From an uncultured Alistipes sp. (GTDB lineage Bacteria > Bacteroidota > Bacteroidia > Bacteroidales > UBA932), in the NCBI GenBank assembly GCA_900544175.1, contig UQUN01000001.1:1-64000 (forward strand): DNA of 64,000 nucleotides, in the 5' to 3' direction. The position numbers were made by a program, and so were the translations under genes. The notes under the pieces are model-generated. The model was not told the DNA's origin. It worked only from the letters and a program-made list of their open reading frames with translations, and made no database searches. This document shows, piece by piece, positions 16,506 to 24,169 of this stretch; position 1 is the first letter of the stretch, and each line of letters starts with the position of its first letter.

Positions 16506-18341
16506 TCATGCGGGCAGTATGACCATCTCGCATCTGGCGCAGTCGAATACTGCCTTCAGTCTCTTCCCGTTGTTGACGAGATACAGCGGAGAGGCTTTCT
16601 CGTCATGCTTCTGCTTGGGACACCGTCCGGTCTCATACCTTATGCAGTATTTGCAGCGCATGAGCTCCACTTGACTTTTCGGATCAAGTTCGTAGGCAGT
16701 GTCCGGTTCAATGCCTATGTCCATGTACAGTGATTTTGACAGGGAATTGGAGCAGTTGAGCTGGCGGGTCTGGACCGGTGGAATGACATTGCCGCATACA
16801 CGATTCCAAGGTATGGATGGCGTCATGTCCGGTTTCACGGCGGGAGTCTCAAGCATTGCTGCCAGTGTGCGTCTTATGCTGTTTGCCGTGGATGACGGCA
16901 GGAACGGAAGTTCTCTTTCCGGCAGTCCTTCAAGTCGGAATGCGAATATCCCGCTTTTTTTCCCGAAAGACGCTTTCAGGCCTTCAGCGGCCTTTTCCCT
17001 GTTCCTGGCGGTTTCTGCAGTGAACTCAGTTGTGGCATATCGTCCGTTGTCTGCATTCGCTTCGGCTGTGTACAGTCCTTCACCTTGCTTTGTAATCGTG
17101 ATGCCTGCCCGGATGAGACGCTCAGGCGGGTTGTTGCTCAGGGTCTTCTCGAATGCCTGATTGTAGTTGCGGTAGATTCTGGAGCCTGGTCTCAAGTCAG
17201 GATTGTAACCGCAGGTTATGATGTTCCCATCTGCCTTTCCGGCTCTCATGCCGCTGACGTTTCCGTTCTTTCCTATTACGCACAGGCCGTCACCGTTGCC
17301 TATGGGTACGGACAGGCTGTCTGCTGGATGTATTTCGAATGTGAGGCTGTCCTTTCCGCATGAGAGGATGCCTACTGCCTCGCCCACATATTCTCCCACG
17401 GACTTTGCGTAGTCTGAAGAACACCATCTGTCTCTGTTTCCGTCCGCAAAGTATCTTGTGCTGCCTCTGCTGAATGTGGCCGAGGGCAATGGGGTGAATC
17501 CTCCGTGCGGGGATCCCCACGAGCTTCTGCACAGATGTCCTCCTCCGGCAGCTATGATATCGTCCATGATGCCGCTGTACATGCGTACAATATTGCGTAC
17601 GTATGATATGTTCTTCAGCCGGCCCTCTATCTTGAATGAGGTGGCTCCGGCTTCGACCATCTGCGATATCCTGTCGTGCAGTGACAGATCCTTGAGAGAC
17701 AGGACCGGCTTGTTGTGCAGCAGCATCCTGCCTTGTTGGTCCAGCACGTCGTAGCGCGACCGGCAGGCCTGTATGCAGCAGCCTCTGTTGGCACTGCGGC
17801 CTGCAAGATACTGGCTGAGCCAGCACTGTCCGCTGTATGAGACGCACAGGGCTCCGTGTATGAAGCATTCTATATCGCAGGACACCGCTCCCGCGATGTC
17901 CTTTATCTGTTCCGTACTCAGTTCCCTTGCCAGGACCAGTTTCCTGAATCCCAGTGACTCCAGAAATCTTGCCTGTTCCACGGTCCTGATGTTGCACTGG
18001 GTGGATGCGTGAAGTTCGATTGGCGGGATACTCATCTTCAGGATACCGAGATCCTGGATTATAAGAGCGTCGCATCCGGCCTCCACGGCTCTGAATATGT
18101 GTTCTCTGGCCTTCTCAAGCTCATGTTCGTACAGAATGGTGTTCAAGGTCAGGTAGATTTTCGCTCCGAAGCGGTGTGCGTAGGATGTGAGTGCGGCTAT
18201 GTCCTGGAAAGAGTTGCCGGCTGCTTCCCTGGCTCCGAATGCAGGGCCTGCGATATATACGGCATCGGCACCGCAGTCGATTGCCGCGATGCCGATGTCT
18301 TTGTTTCTGGCCGGAGCCAAGAGCTCCAATGCTACTGGCAT
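16506..18341 (-). CDS. Peptidase U32 family protein
   Basis: 611-aa cytosolic protein of the U32 family, members of which (RlhA, TrhP, UbiU/V) act in RNA hydroxylation or ubiquinone synthesis rather than proteolysis. The U32 core is clear: ELLAPARNKDIGIAAIDCGADAVY at the N-terminus, and the cysteine signature FIHGALCVSYSGQC followed by NRGCCIQACR (cluster-binding cysteines). A long C-terminal extension ends with a further cysteine motif (MRCKYCIRYETGRCP). By size it resembles the RlhA/TrhP group. Its start overlaps the TPR gene by 10 nt, so the two are co-transcribed. Confidence 0.88.
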   Translation of the reverse strand: MPVALELLAPARNKDIGIAAIDCGADAVYIAGPAFGAREAAGNSFQDIAALTSYAHRFGAKIYLTLNTILYEHELEKAREHIFRAVEAGCDALIIQDLGILKMSIPPIELHASTQCNIRTVEQARFLESLGFRKLVLARELSTEQIKDIAGAVSCDIECFIHGALCVSYSGQCWLSQYLAGRSANRGCCIQACRSRYDVLDQQGRMLLHNKPVLSLKDLSLHDRISQMVEAGATSFKIEGRLKNISYVRNIVRMYSGIMDDIIAAGGGHLCRSSWGSPHGGFTPLPSATFSRGSTRYFADGNRDRWCSSDYAKSVGEYVGEAVGILSCGKDSLTFEIHPADSLSVPIGNGDGLCVIGKNGNVSGMRAGKADGNIITCGYNPDLRPGSRIYRNYNQAFEKTLSNNPPERLIRAGITITKQGEGLYTAEANADNGRYATTEFTAETARNREKAAEGLKASFGKKSGIFAFRLEGLPERELPFLPSSTANSIRRTLAAMLETPAVKPDMTPSIPWNRVCGNVIPPVQTRQLNCSNSLSKSLYMDIGIEPDTAYELDPKSQVELMRCKYCIRYETGRCPKQKHDEKASPLYLVNNGKRLKAVFDCARCEMVILPA

Positions 18342-19273
18342 TTGAGTTCTACGTTGACTTTATGTGTGGCGTATTCCTTGAACTGGGGGTTGCCCATGAT
18401 GGCCTTGTAGTTGACGCAGGCGTTGGTCTTGTCTCCGTTTGCCTCATAGGCGGTTGCCAGCTGGTATCTGATCTGGTCGATGCTTCTTGCATTGGGGGAG
18501 GCGGCTATGAAACCTTCGAAACACTCGATCGCTACGGGATAGTTCTTGATCTGGAGAGCTGCGGTACCGGCTATCTGAAGAGCTGTGGGATTGGGTATGA
18601 TGGCCTGTGACTTCTGGGCGAAATCGAGGGCCTTTTCGTAGTTCTTGGCTTTCAGCTCATCGTTGGAGGCCGTAAGATAGAGGTTTGCCATCTCCTTGTC
18701 TGCCGCACTCTTCTGTCCTAATTCAGCGGCCTTTTCGAGGGCACTGATGGCTTTGTCGATGTCGTTCATACGGCGTGCTGCCTGTCCTATGCGAAGATAT
18801 CCGACACCATCGTTGGGATTTATGGAGACCATCTTCTCGTAACATACGATGGCTTTGTCATATTCCTTCTGGTTCAGTAATACGTTGCCCTGCTGCATAT
18901 ACAGCTGTGGTATCAGGGCCTCTGCCTCGGCAGCTATTGTTTCCTGTCCGTACTCGTTGGCTTTTTCGATGGCGAGGTTGAGGACGACAATCGCAGAGTC
19001 TATGTCATTGTCTGCCGCAAGTTCTTTTCCTATGGCATTGATGATGGTGGGAATGTTCACCCTGCAGTTGTAGGCGAGTTCTTCCGCTTCAGGTCCTATG
19101 ATCTCTGCCTGTGCGAGTGCTTCCTCAAAATATCCGAGAGCCGTTTGTTTGTCACCGGCGTTGAGGGCTGTCGCTCCCTCATTGTAAAGGGCAGTAGCCG
19201 ACTCCATATCCTGTGCTGCGAGGGATACTGCCGATAGTGCTGCAATTGTAATGATAGTAAAAATTTTTCTCAT
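18332..19273 (-). CDS. Exported tetratricopeptide-repeat protein
   Basis: 313-aa protein with a signal peptide (MRKIFTIITIAALSAVSLAAQ) and several TPR units. Repeats of the A-x-x-x-Y/F type are seen at residues 25-60, 145-185 (YDKAIVCYEKMVSINPNDGVGYLRIGQAARR) and 215-290. It is probably periplasmic and a protein-protein scaffold. ATG at 19273 is preferred over one nine codons upstream because it begins the signal peptide. A minus-strand -7 box TATCTTTG (complement of 19298-19305) lies just upstream. Partner unknown. Confidence 0.85.
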   Translation of the reverse strand: MRKIFTIITIAALSAVSLAAQDMESATALYNEGATALNAGDKQTALGYFEEALAQAEIIGPEAEELAYNCRVNIPTIINAIGKELAADNDIDSAIVVLNLAIEKANEYGQETIAAEAEALIPQLYMQQGNVLLNQKEYDKAIVCYEKMVSINPNDGVGYLRIGQAARRMNDIDKAISALEKAAELGQKSAADKEMANLYLTASNDELKAKNYEKALDFAQKSQAIIPNPTALQIAGTAALQIKNYPVAIECFEGFIAASPNARSIDQIRYQLATAYEANGDKTNACVNYKAIMGNPQFKEYATHKVNVELKCQ

Positions 19274-19297
19274 AATAGTAGATTGATGTTCGACTGA

Positions 19298-19326
19298 CAA
19301 AGATAAGATATATTTTTATACATTTG
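19298..19326. promoter_or_regulatory. Divergent -7 boxes between TPR and M16-like genes
   Basis: The minus strand has TATCTTTG (complement of 19298-19305), 25 bp upstream of the TPR ATG. The plus strand has TACATTTG (19319-19326), 4 nt ahead of the ATG at 19331. Both match TAnnTTTG; neither has a convincing -33 partner. The plus-strand gene would have a leaderless mRNA. Confidence 0.5.
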
Positions 19327-19330
19327 TTTC

Positions 19331-22132
19331 ATGAAACGCATAATTTTCGTAGTCATAGTGATGTTTTTTTGTTCGCGGCAGGCGTTCCCGCAGTTGGTCG
19401 GGGTTCTTGACGACGATGCCCGGATAGTATGTGGAACTATGCCTAACGGATTGTCTTATTACCTTGTAAATAACTCTTCTTTAAAAGGATATGCGGATTT
19501 TGCCTTTGTGCGGATGAGTGGAGTGGCCATGGAGGACTCATCTACGAAAGGTATGACATACCTGATGGAGTGCATGGCGCTCACTGAGACGGTCAACTTT
19601 CCTGACGGTGCCATATTCACTTTCATGGACGACATGGGGCTGAGCCGTTCCGACGGTCTTGTGATAGATGCGGGGGACTATTATACCACGTATACGTTCA
19701 GTGACGTACCGGTAAGCAAGAACGGATCAATGGTGGATTCCATGCTGCTTGCCCTGTATAACATGTCTTCTGCTCTGGTCATTGACGACAGATCGGTGGA
19801 GCGGGGGAAGAACTTTTTCAGAAATGTTTTTTCGGCCGGTTATACCATGGAGCATAGGATCAGGGACAGTATTGTCAGGTACTGCTGTGCCGGGACTCCG
19901 CTCGCACCGGCCGGACAGGATGAACTGTTCGCCATGGTGGACAGTTATTCTACGGATGACGTCGCTGCTTTCTACAAGGCTGTCTGCCGCCCGGACATGC
20001 AGGCCATAGTTGTGGTCGGGGACATAGATGTGGCTTCGGTTGAGTCGAAGATACAGGCCCTGTTCCAGGTTGTCCCGAAACCTGATACTCCGCTGCAGGA
20101 GTTCCCGGACTCTATTATGGACATATCGGAAGGCGGTTGGTTCTACTTTAAGGACAAGGAGGCGGACTGTGCCCGCATTACTGTGGACTATATGCTGGAT
20201 CCTGTGGACAAGTCGCTCAGGAACACGGCTGTCCCGTTTATCTACGGTTATGTGTCGTCGGTGGGTATGGATATCATGAGAAAGCGCATGGACAGGGCTC
20301 TTGAGGATGCTCCGTTCTATGCCTCGGAGGTGTACGTCGGCATAGTGCCGTTCCTGAACCGATATTCCTGCCGTTTCAGCATAGAGTGTGCCCCGGAAGA
20401 TTATACTCAGGCGTATGTTCTTATACTCAATGAGATAGAACGGCTTGTGAAATACGGTGTGTCTGGGGAGGAGTTCCGCAGCAGCAGTGACAGGTTTGTC
20501 GCGGACCTGCGTGACACATACGACAGAAGGTCGTCTCTGGACAACAAGTATTACCGTAATCTGTGCGTGTCCAACTTCACTGACGGCTACGTAATGGCCG
20601 GCATTGAACTTTATAAAAGCTACATTGAGGCAGCGGCTCCTCTTGTGGACAGCTCCACTGTATATGATTTCCTTTCGGCAGTGTTCGCCGGCACCGGCAG
20701 CCGTATTGTGGTCTGCTCGTCTCCGGAACCTTCCGCAGGTCTGGAGTATTTCGCAGCCGGGCCGCGTCCCTTTACGGATGATGTCCCGCAGTGGTCTCCC
20801 GAACGGGCCAGGGCAGGACAAGGTCTGAAGGACTGGAAGGAGCATTGTTTTGTGAACAAGTCCACAGGGGTCATTTCCAGACGTCTTCCGAACGGAGCCA
20901 TGGTGGCGTACCGTAAGATGGATACAGAACCGGGGCGAGTGTATTTTGAGGCTGTGGCCAGAGGCGGTGTGTCGCTTTCTTCAGACGATGCTTCTGTACT
21001 GCACAGATATGTCAATGATGTAGCTGACATTTCCGTTATCGGCGGTATGAACCGATACCGGCTCGGAAGATTGAAAGAGTCTCTTGACATTCAGCTTGAC
21101 CGTAGAATATCAGTCGGAGACAGACGTCTCTCCGGCAGTTTCCCGGTAGAGAGGATGGATGATTTCATGCAGCTTGCCGCACTGTACTTCCGCGGTTCTT
21201 CTCCTGATTCTGCTACTTTCCTGAAATACAGGTCTATGCTTCAGGGGTGCCGTCCGTACCGGAACAATTCGCCGGAGAAACTGTTTGACCGGCTGCGCAG
21301 GATGGACATCAGGGCAGAGGCGGGCAATATGTGGAGGGAGGATCCGGCGATGGACAGTCTTGATTACGGCAAGGCTCTGGATTTTGTCAATGGCCTGTTT
21401 TCCAATGCAGCCGAATTCTCCTTTTTCTTTGTGGGTGATTTCCCGGAGGATGAACTGCTGGAGTCAGTGTACTTCGCTTTTTCTGACCTTCCAGGACGCA
21501 GGACGGGCAATGCCCGTGGGGAGAACAGGACATTTTATATAGCTTCATACAATGATGTCACTGAAATAGAGGTCCCTATGGAGTCTCCGCGCCGGCTTCA
21601 CAGCTGCCGTATCACTATCCCTTCCGACCTCAATGTGGAGGACAGGATGCTTTCTGCTGTCACTGCAAAGGTCATTGAGAGGGAGGTTATACGCCAGCTT
21701 TCCCTTCACGGTATTCTGGCTGAGTCAAATACGAGGTATTACAGATTTCCGGAGGAGGTTCTTACCATAGAGTTCAATTTCAGTACATATCAGGAAGCGG
21801 ATGATCTTGAGCAGCTTTTCGCGGATATCGTGGTGGAGTTGGCGGATCGGGGTGTCTCGGCTAACGAGGTGGATGCGGTGCGACGCAATATGCTGCTGAA
21901 AGATGCCCTTAGAGAGTCGAGGGACTATAGTTTCTGGCAAAATGTCATGAGCAGCCGGTATGTGGACAGAAAGGATTTCTATACCAGAAGAAAGACCGCG
22001 CTTGAAGCACTCACGGCCGATGATGTGAACGGGTATCTTGAGACGGTTCTGGATGAAGGACGGATATCCCTGCTTTCTGTGGTCCCTGAGAATACAGTTG
22101 ATGGATATGGAAACAATGTTGATAATAGATGA
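19331..22132 (+). CDS. M16-family peptidase homologue lacking the zinc motif
   Basis: 933-aa exported protein (signal peptide 1-20) built like PqqL-type insulinase-family proteases. It starts with DPRI-like DDDARIVCGTMPNGLSYYLV and has four M16-type domains. The family zinc motif HxxEH should sit at residues 77-81, but here the segment is YLMEC (Y77, E80, C81), so both histidines are lost. I therefore expect no metalloprotease activity, with a possible binding or chaperone role. The frame is open throughout, so this is not simple decay. The gene overlaps the start of the DUF3109 gene by 17 nt. Confidence 0.85.
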   Translation: MKRIIFVVIVMFFCSRQAFPQLVGVLDDDARIVCGTMPNGLSYYLVNNSSLKGYADFAFVRMSGVAMEDSSTKGMTYLMECMALTETVNFPDGAIFTFMDDMGLSRSDGLVIDAGDYYTTYTFSDVPVSKNGSMVDSMLLALYNMSSALVIDDRSVERGKNFFRNVFSAGYTMEHRIRDSIVRYCCAGTPLAPAGQDELFAMVDSYSTDDVAAFYKAVCRPDMQAIVVVGDIDVASVESKIQALFQVVPKPDTPLQEFPDSIMDISEGGWFYFKDKEADCARITVDYMLDPVDKSLRNTAVPFIYGYVSSVGMDIMRKRMDRALEDAPFYASEVYVGIVPFLNRYSCRFSIECAPEDYTQAYVLILNEIERLVKYGVSGEEFRSSSDRFVADLRDTYDRRSSLDNKYYRNLCVSNFTDGYVMAGIELYKSYIEAAAPLVDSSTVYDFLSAVFAGTGSRIVVCSSPEPSAGLEYFAAGPRPFTDDVPQWSPERARAGQGLKDWKEHCFVNKSTGVISRRLPNGAMVAYRKMDTEPGRVYFEAVARGGVSLSSDDASVLHRYVNDVADISVIGGMNRYRLGRLKESLDIQLDRRISVGDRRLSGSFPVERMDDFMQLAALYFRGSSPDSATFLKYRSMLQGCRPYRNNSPEKLFDRLRRMDIRAEAGNMWREDPAMDSLDYGKALDFVNGLFSNAAEFSFFFVGDFPEDELLESVYFAFSDLPGRRTGNARGENRTFYIASYNDVTEIEVPMESPRRLHSCRITIPSDLNVEDRMLSAVTAKVIEREVIRQLSLHGILAESNTRYYRFPEEVLTIEFNFSTYQEADDLEQLFADIVVELADRGVSANEVDAVRRNMLLKDALRESRDYSFWQNVMSSRYVDRKDFYTRRKTALEALTADDVNGYLETVLDEGRISLLSVVPENTVDGYGNNVDNR

Positions 22133-22718
22133 CAAGATAATATCTTCCGAGATATTCACCGAGTGTTTTGTCTGTGATTATGGGGTTTGCGGCGGTGCGT
22201 GCTGCGTCATAGGGGACAGCGGTGCTCCGATGGAGGAGAGCGAGCCGGAGCGCATTGAGGCCAATTACAGTAAGTTCTCTCCGCTGATGTCTCCTGAGGG
22301 CAGGGCCGTGGTGGCTGAGAAAGGTTTTTTCGAGATAGATTCCGACGGGGACATGGTCACTCCGTTGGTGCCGGGCCGGGAGGAATGCGCTTATGCGTCC
22401 TGTGATACGGAGGGTAACTGGTTCTGCACTATAGAGAGGTCCTGGTGCAGGGGCGGCTCGGACTTTGTCAAGCCGATCTCCTGCCGTCTGTATCCGATAC
22501 GGGTCTCCCGGCTTTCCAACGGCATGACCGCACTCAATCTGCACCGCTGGAATATATGCGCCTGTGCTTTCGCCAAGGGCAAAAAGGAAGGCATCCCGGT
22601 CTTCCGCTTCCTGCAGAAGCCCTTGACGGATGCCTTCGGAGAAGACTTCTATGCGGCCCTTGAAGCTGCCTACACAGGAACATTTTCCCATGGACATGAA
22701 AAGGCGCACCGTAGATGA
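22116..22718 (+). CDS. DUF3109 family cysteine-rich protein
   Basis: 200-aa cytosolic protein. The family hallmark is the N-terminal block MLIIDDKIISSEIF followed by FVCDYGVCGGACCVIGDSGAP, with further cysteines (ECAYASCD, WFCTIERSWC, CRLYPIRV, CACAF), a pattern suggesting bound metal or an Fe-S cluster. The start at 22116 matches family N-termini; ATGs at 22107 and 22101 are alternatives. It overlaps the 3' end of the preceding gene, so translation is probably coupled. Function unknown. Confidence 0.82.
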   Translation: MLIIDDKIISSEIFTECFVCDYGVCGGACCVIGDSGAPMEESEPERIEANYSKFSPLMSPEGRAVVAEKGFFEIDSDGDMVTPLVPGREECAYASCDTEGNWFCTIERSWCRGGSDFVKPISCRLYPIRVSRLSNGMTALNLHRWNICACAFAKGKKEGIPVFRFLQKPLTDAFGEDFYAALEAAYTGTFSHGHEKAHRR

Positions 22719-22763
22719 TGCGGAAATGCTGTACTCCCGTTGGAGCTGGATATCGCATCCGGT

Positions 22764-23390
22764 TTAGAATGCCCAGAAGCCGATAGTGAAGCCCAACATG
22801 AGTTTCTGGGTCATGTCCCGGTTATATGGTCCTATATAGCGGATATTGAGACCGAGATAGGCATTGTAGACGCCTAAGTGCTTGGTTCCGAATTTCAGGC
22901 TCAGGTCGGCATAACCGAAGCGGTAGGGGGTCTTGAGGTAGGTGGAACCTCCTGAAGCGTTGAGTTCCAGACGATAATGGTCGCTTTTGCGGAGCAGGTC
23001 GTAACCGAGGTTGAGACCGATGGTGCCAGTGCTCATGTAGGTGCCGTCGGAGTCCCCGTATGTGCCGGAACCATTATTCATCCCGATGTTGAATTCTATC
23101 GGCAGTCTGAGGGAAAGACCGTTGCGGAAAGTGCAGCCGGGAGCCACGGCCAAGTCTAAAGTTGCGAATGTCGGATATGCCAGCATATCAGCGCCCATTC
23201 GGGTCTCGAAGAAATATGAATACCATGCTTTCGGTTTTATGTGGGTTGTGGTGTCTTTAATATGTCCGGTGGTGACGGTGACCGTATCGTCATTTATGAC
23301 CGTAGTGGTGATGTTCTGGGCCAGGGCATTGAATGCAGTGCCGGTCAGGAGCAGCAGGGTCGCTGCAGTGATAAATGCTGTTCTTTTCAT
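22764..23390 (-). CDS. Exported outer-membrane barrel-like protein, unknown function
   Basis: 208-aa protein with a signal peptide (residues 1-24, cut near ALAQ) and alternating strands ending KLMLGFTIGFWAF, an outer-membrane barrel ending. No family is recognised. It is the last gene of a minus-strand cluster and its ATG overlaps the trmN6-like stop by 4 nt, so it is translated in the same operon as the large barrel, GntR regulator and ABC genes. Confidence 0.7.
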   Translation of the reverse strand: MKRTAFITAATLLLLTGTAFNALAQNITTTVINDDTVTVTTGHIKDTTTHIKPKAWYSYFFETRMGADMLAYPTFATLDLAVAPGCTFRNGLSLRLPIEFNIGMNNGSGTYGDSDGTYMSTGTIGLNLGYDLLRKSDHYRLELNASGGSTYLKTPYRFGYADLSLKFGTKHLGVYNAYLGLNIRYIGPYNRDMTQKLMLGFTIGFWAF

Positions 23391-24169
23391 ACAAGTGAAT
23401 CAAGTGAATTTTGATTATTGTTTATAAGGTAAAAGTCTTGAGTAAGTGCGGTGTGTTCCGCGCTTCGGTGTCCGTCCGGGCCGGTCAGCGTGAGGGTGTC
23501 CTCTGCGGGAGACGGGACGGGCTGCTTGCCGAATGATGCCAAAATGCGCCGGGGACGCGGGGATGGCTTTGAATAGACCCTGGTGAGCCGGTGTAGGTAA
23601 AGCCTGCTTCTGTCCGCCAGCCGCAATATGGATTTCTCGGACTCGGAGGGAACGATCAGACTAAAGACCCCCGAGTCAGTAAGCAGGCCGGCGGAGAGCA
23701 GCAGCAATTCGTCGTGTGGAAGGCCGCCTGTATGTCTGGCGGTAGAGCGGCGGCTGTCCGGATTGGTCAGTGTATTGTCGTAAAACGGTGGGTTGGATAC
23801 TATCAGATCGAAGCGTTCAGCGGCGGTGACAGTGTCACGGCAGAAATCCTGCAGCGCTGTCCGGACTGCCTTGAGCCGGTCGGCCCAAGGAGAACCAGTG
23901 AAGTTCTCCTTGGCCTGCATGGCGGCGTCCTTGTCGCAGTCGATGCCGGTAATGCTGGCCTGGGGAAACCTCTGGGCAAGCATCAGGGCTATCAGACCGC
24001 TTCCGGTGCCGATGTCAAGAATGTTCCGGGGGGGATTTTCCTGTGTCTTCCCAAGACGTTCCTGACCGGCCCACGCACCCAACAGGACTCCGTCCGTGCC
24101 CACTTTCATGGCGCAGCGGTCGTGCCATACGGTGAACTGCCTGAATCTGAAGTACGGTGTTCCCATCAC
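23387..24169 (-). CDS. trmN6: tRNA1(Val) (adenine37-N6)-methyltransferase-like protein
   Basis: 260-aa SAM-dependent methyltransferase. Motif I is ILDIGTGSGLIALMLAQRFP and the N6-adenine catalytic motif NPPFY (in IVSNPPFYDNT) is intact, as in YfiC/TrmN6, which modifies A37 of tRNA1(Val). The N-terminus PYFRFRQFTVWHDRCAMKVGTDGVLLGAW is typical. It overlaps the genes on both sides by 4 nt, an unusual housekeeping gene to find embedded in an outer-membrane/ABC operon. Confidence 0.88.
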   Translation of the reverse strand: MMGTPYFRFRQFTVWHDRCAMKVGTDGVLLGAWAGQERLGKTQENPPRNILDIGTGSGLIALMLAQRFPQASITGIDCDKDAAMQAKENFTGSPWADRLKAVRTALQDFCRDTVTAAERFDLIVSNPPFYDNTLTNPDSRRSTARHTGGLPHDELLLLSAGLLTDSGVFSLIVPSESEKSILRLADRSRLYLHRLTRVYSKPSPRPRRILASFGKQPVPSPAEDTLTLTGPDGHRSAEHTALTQDFYLINNNQNSLDSLV

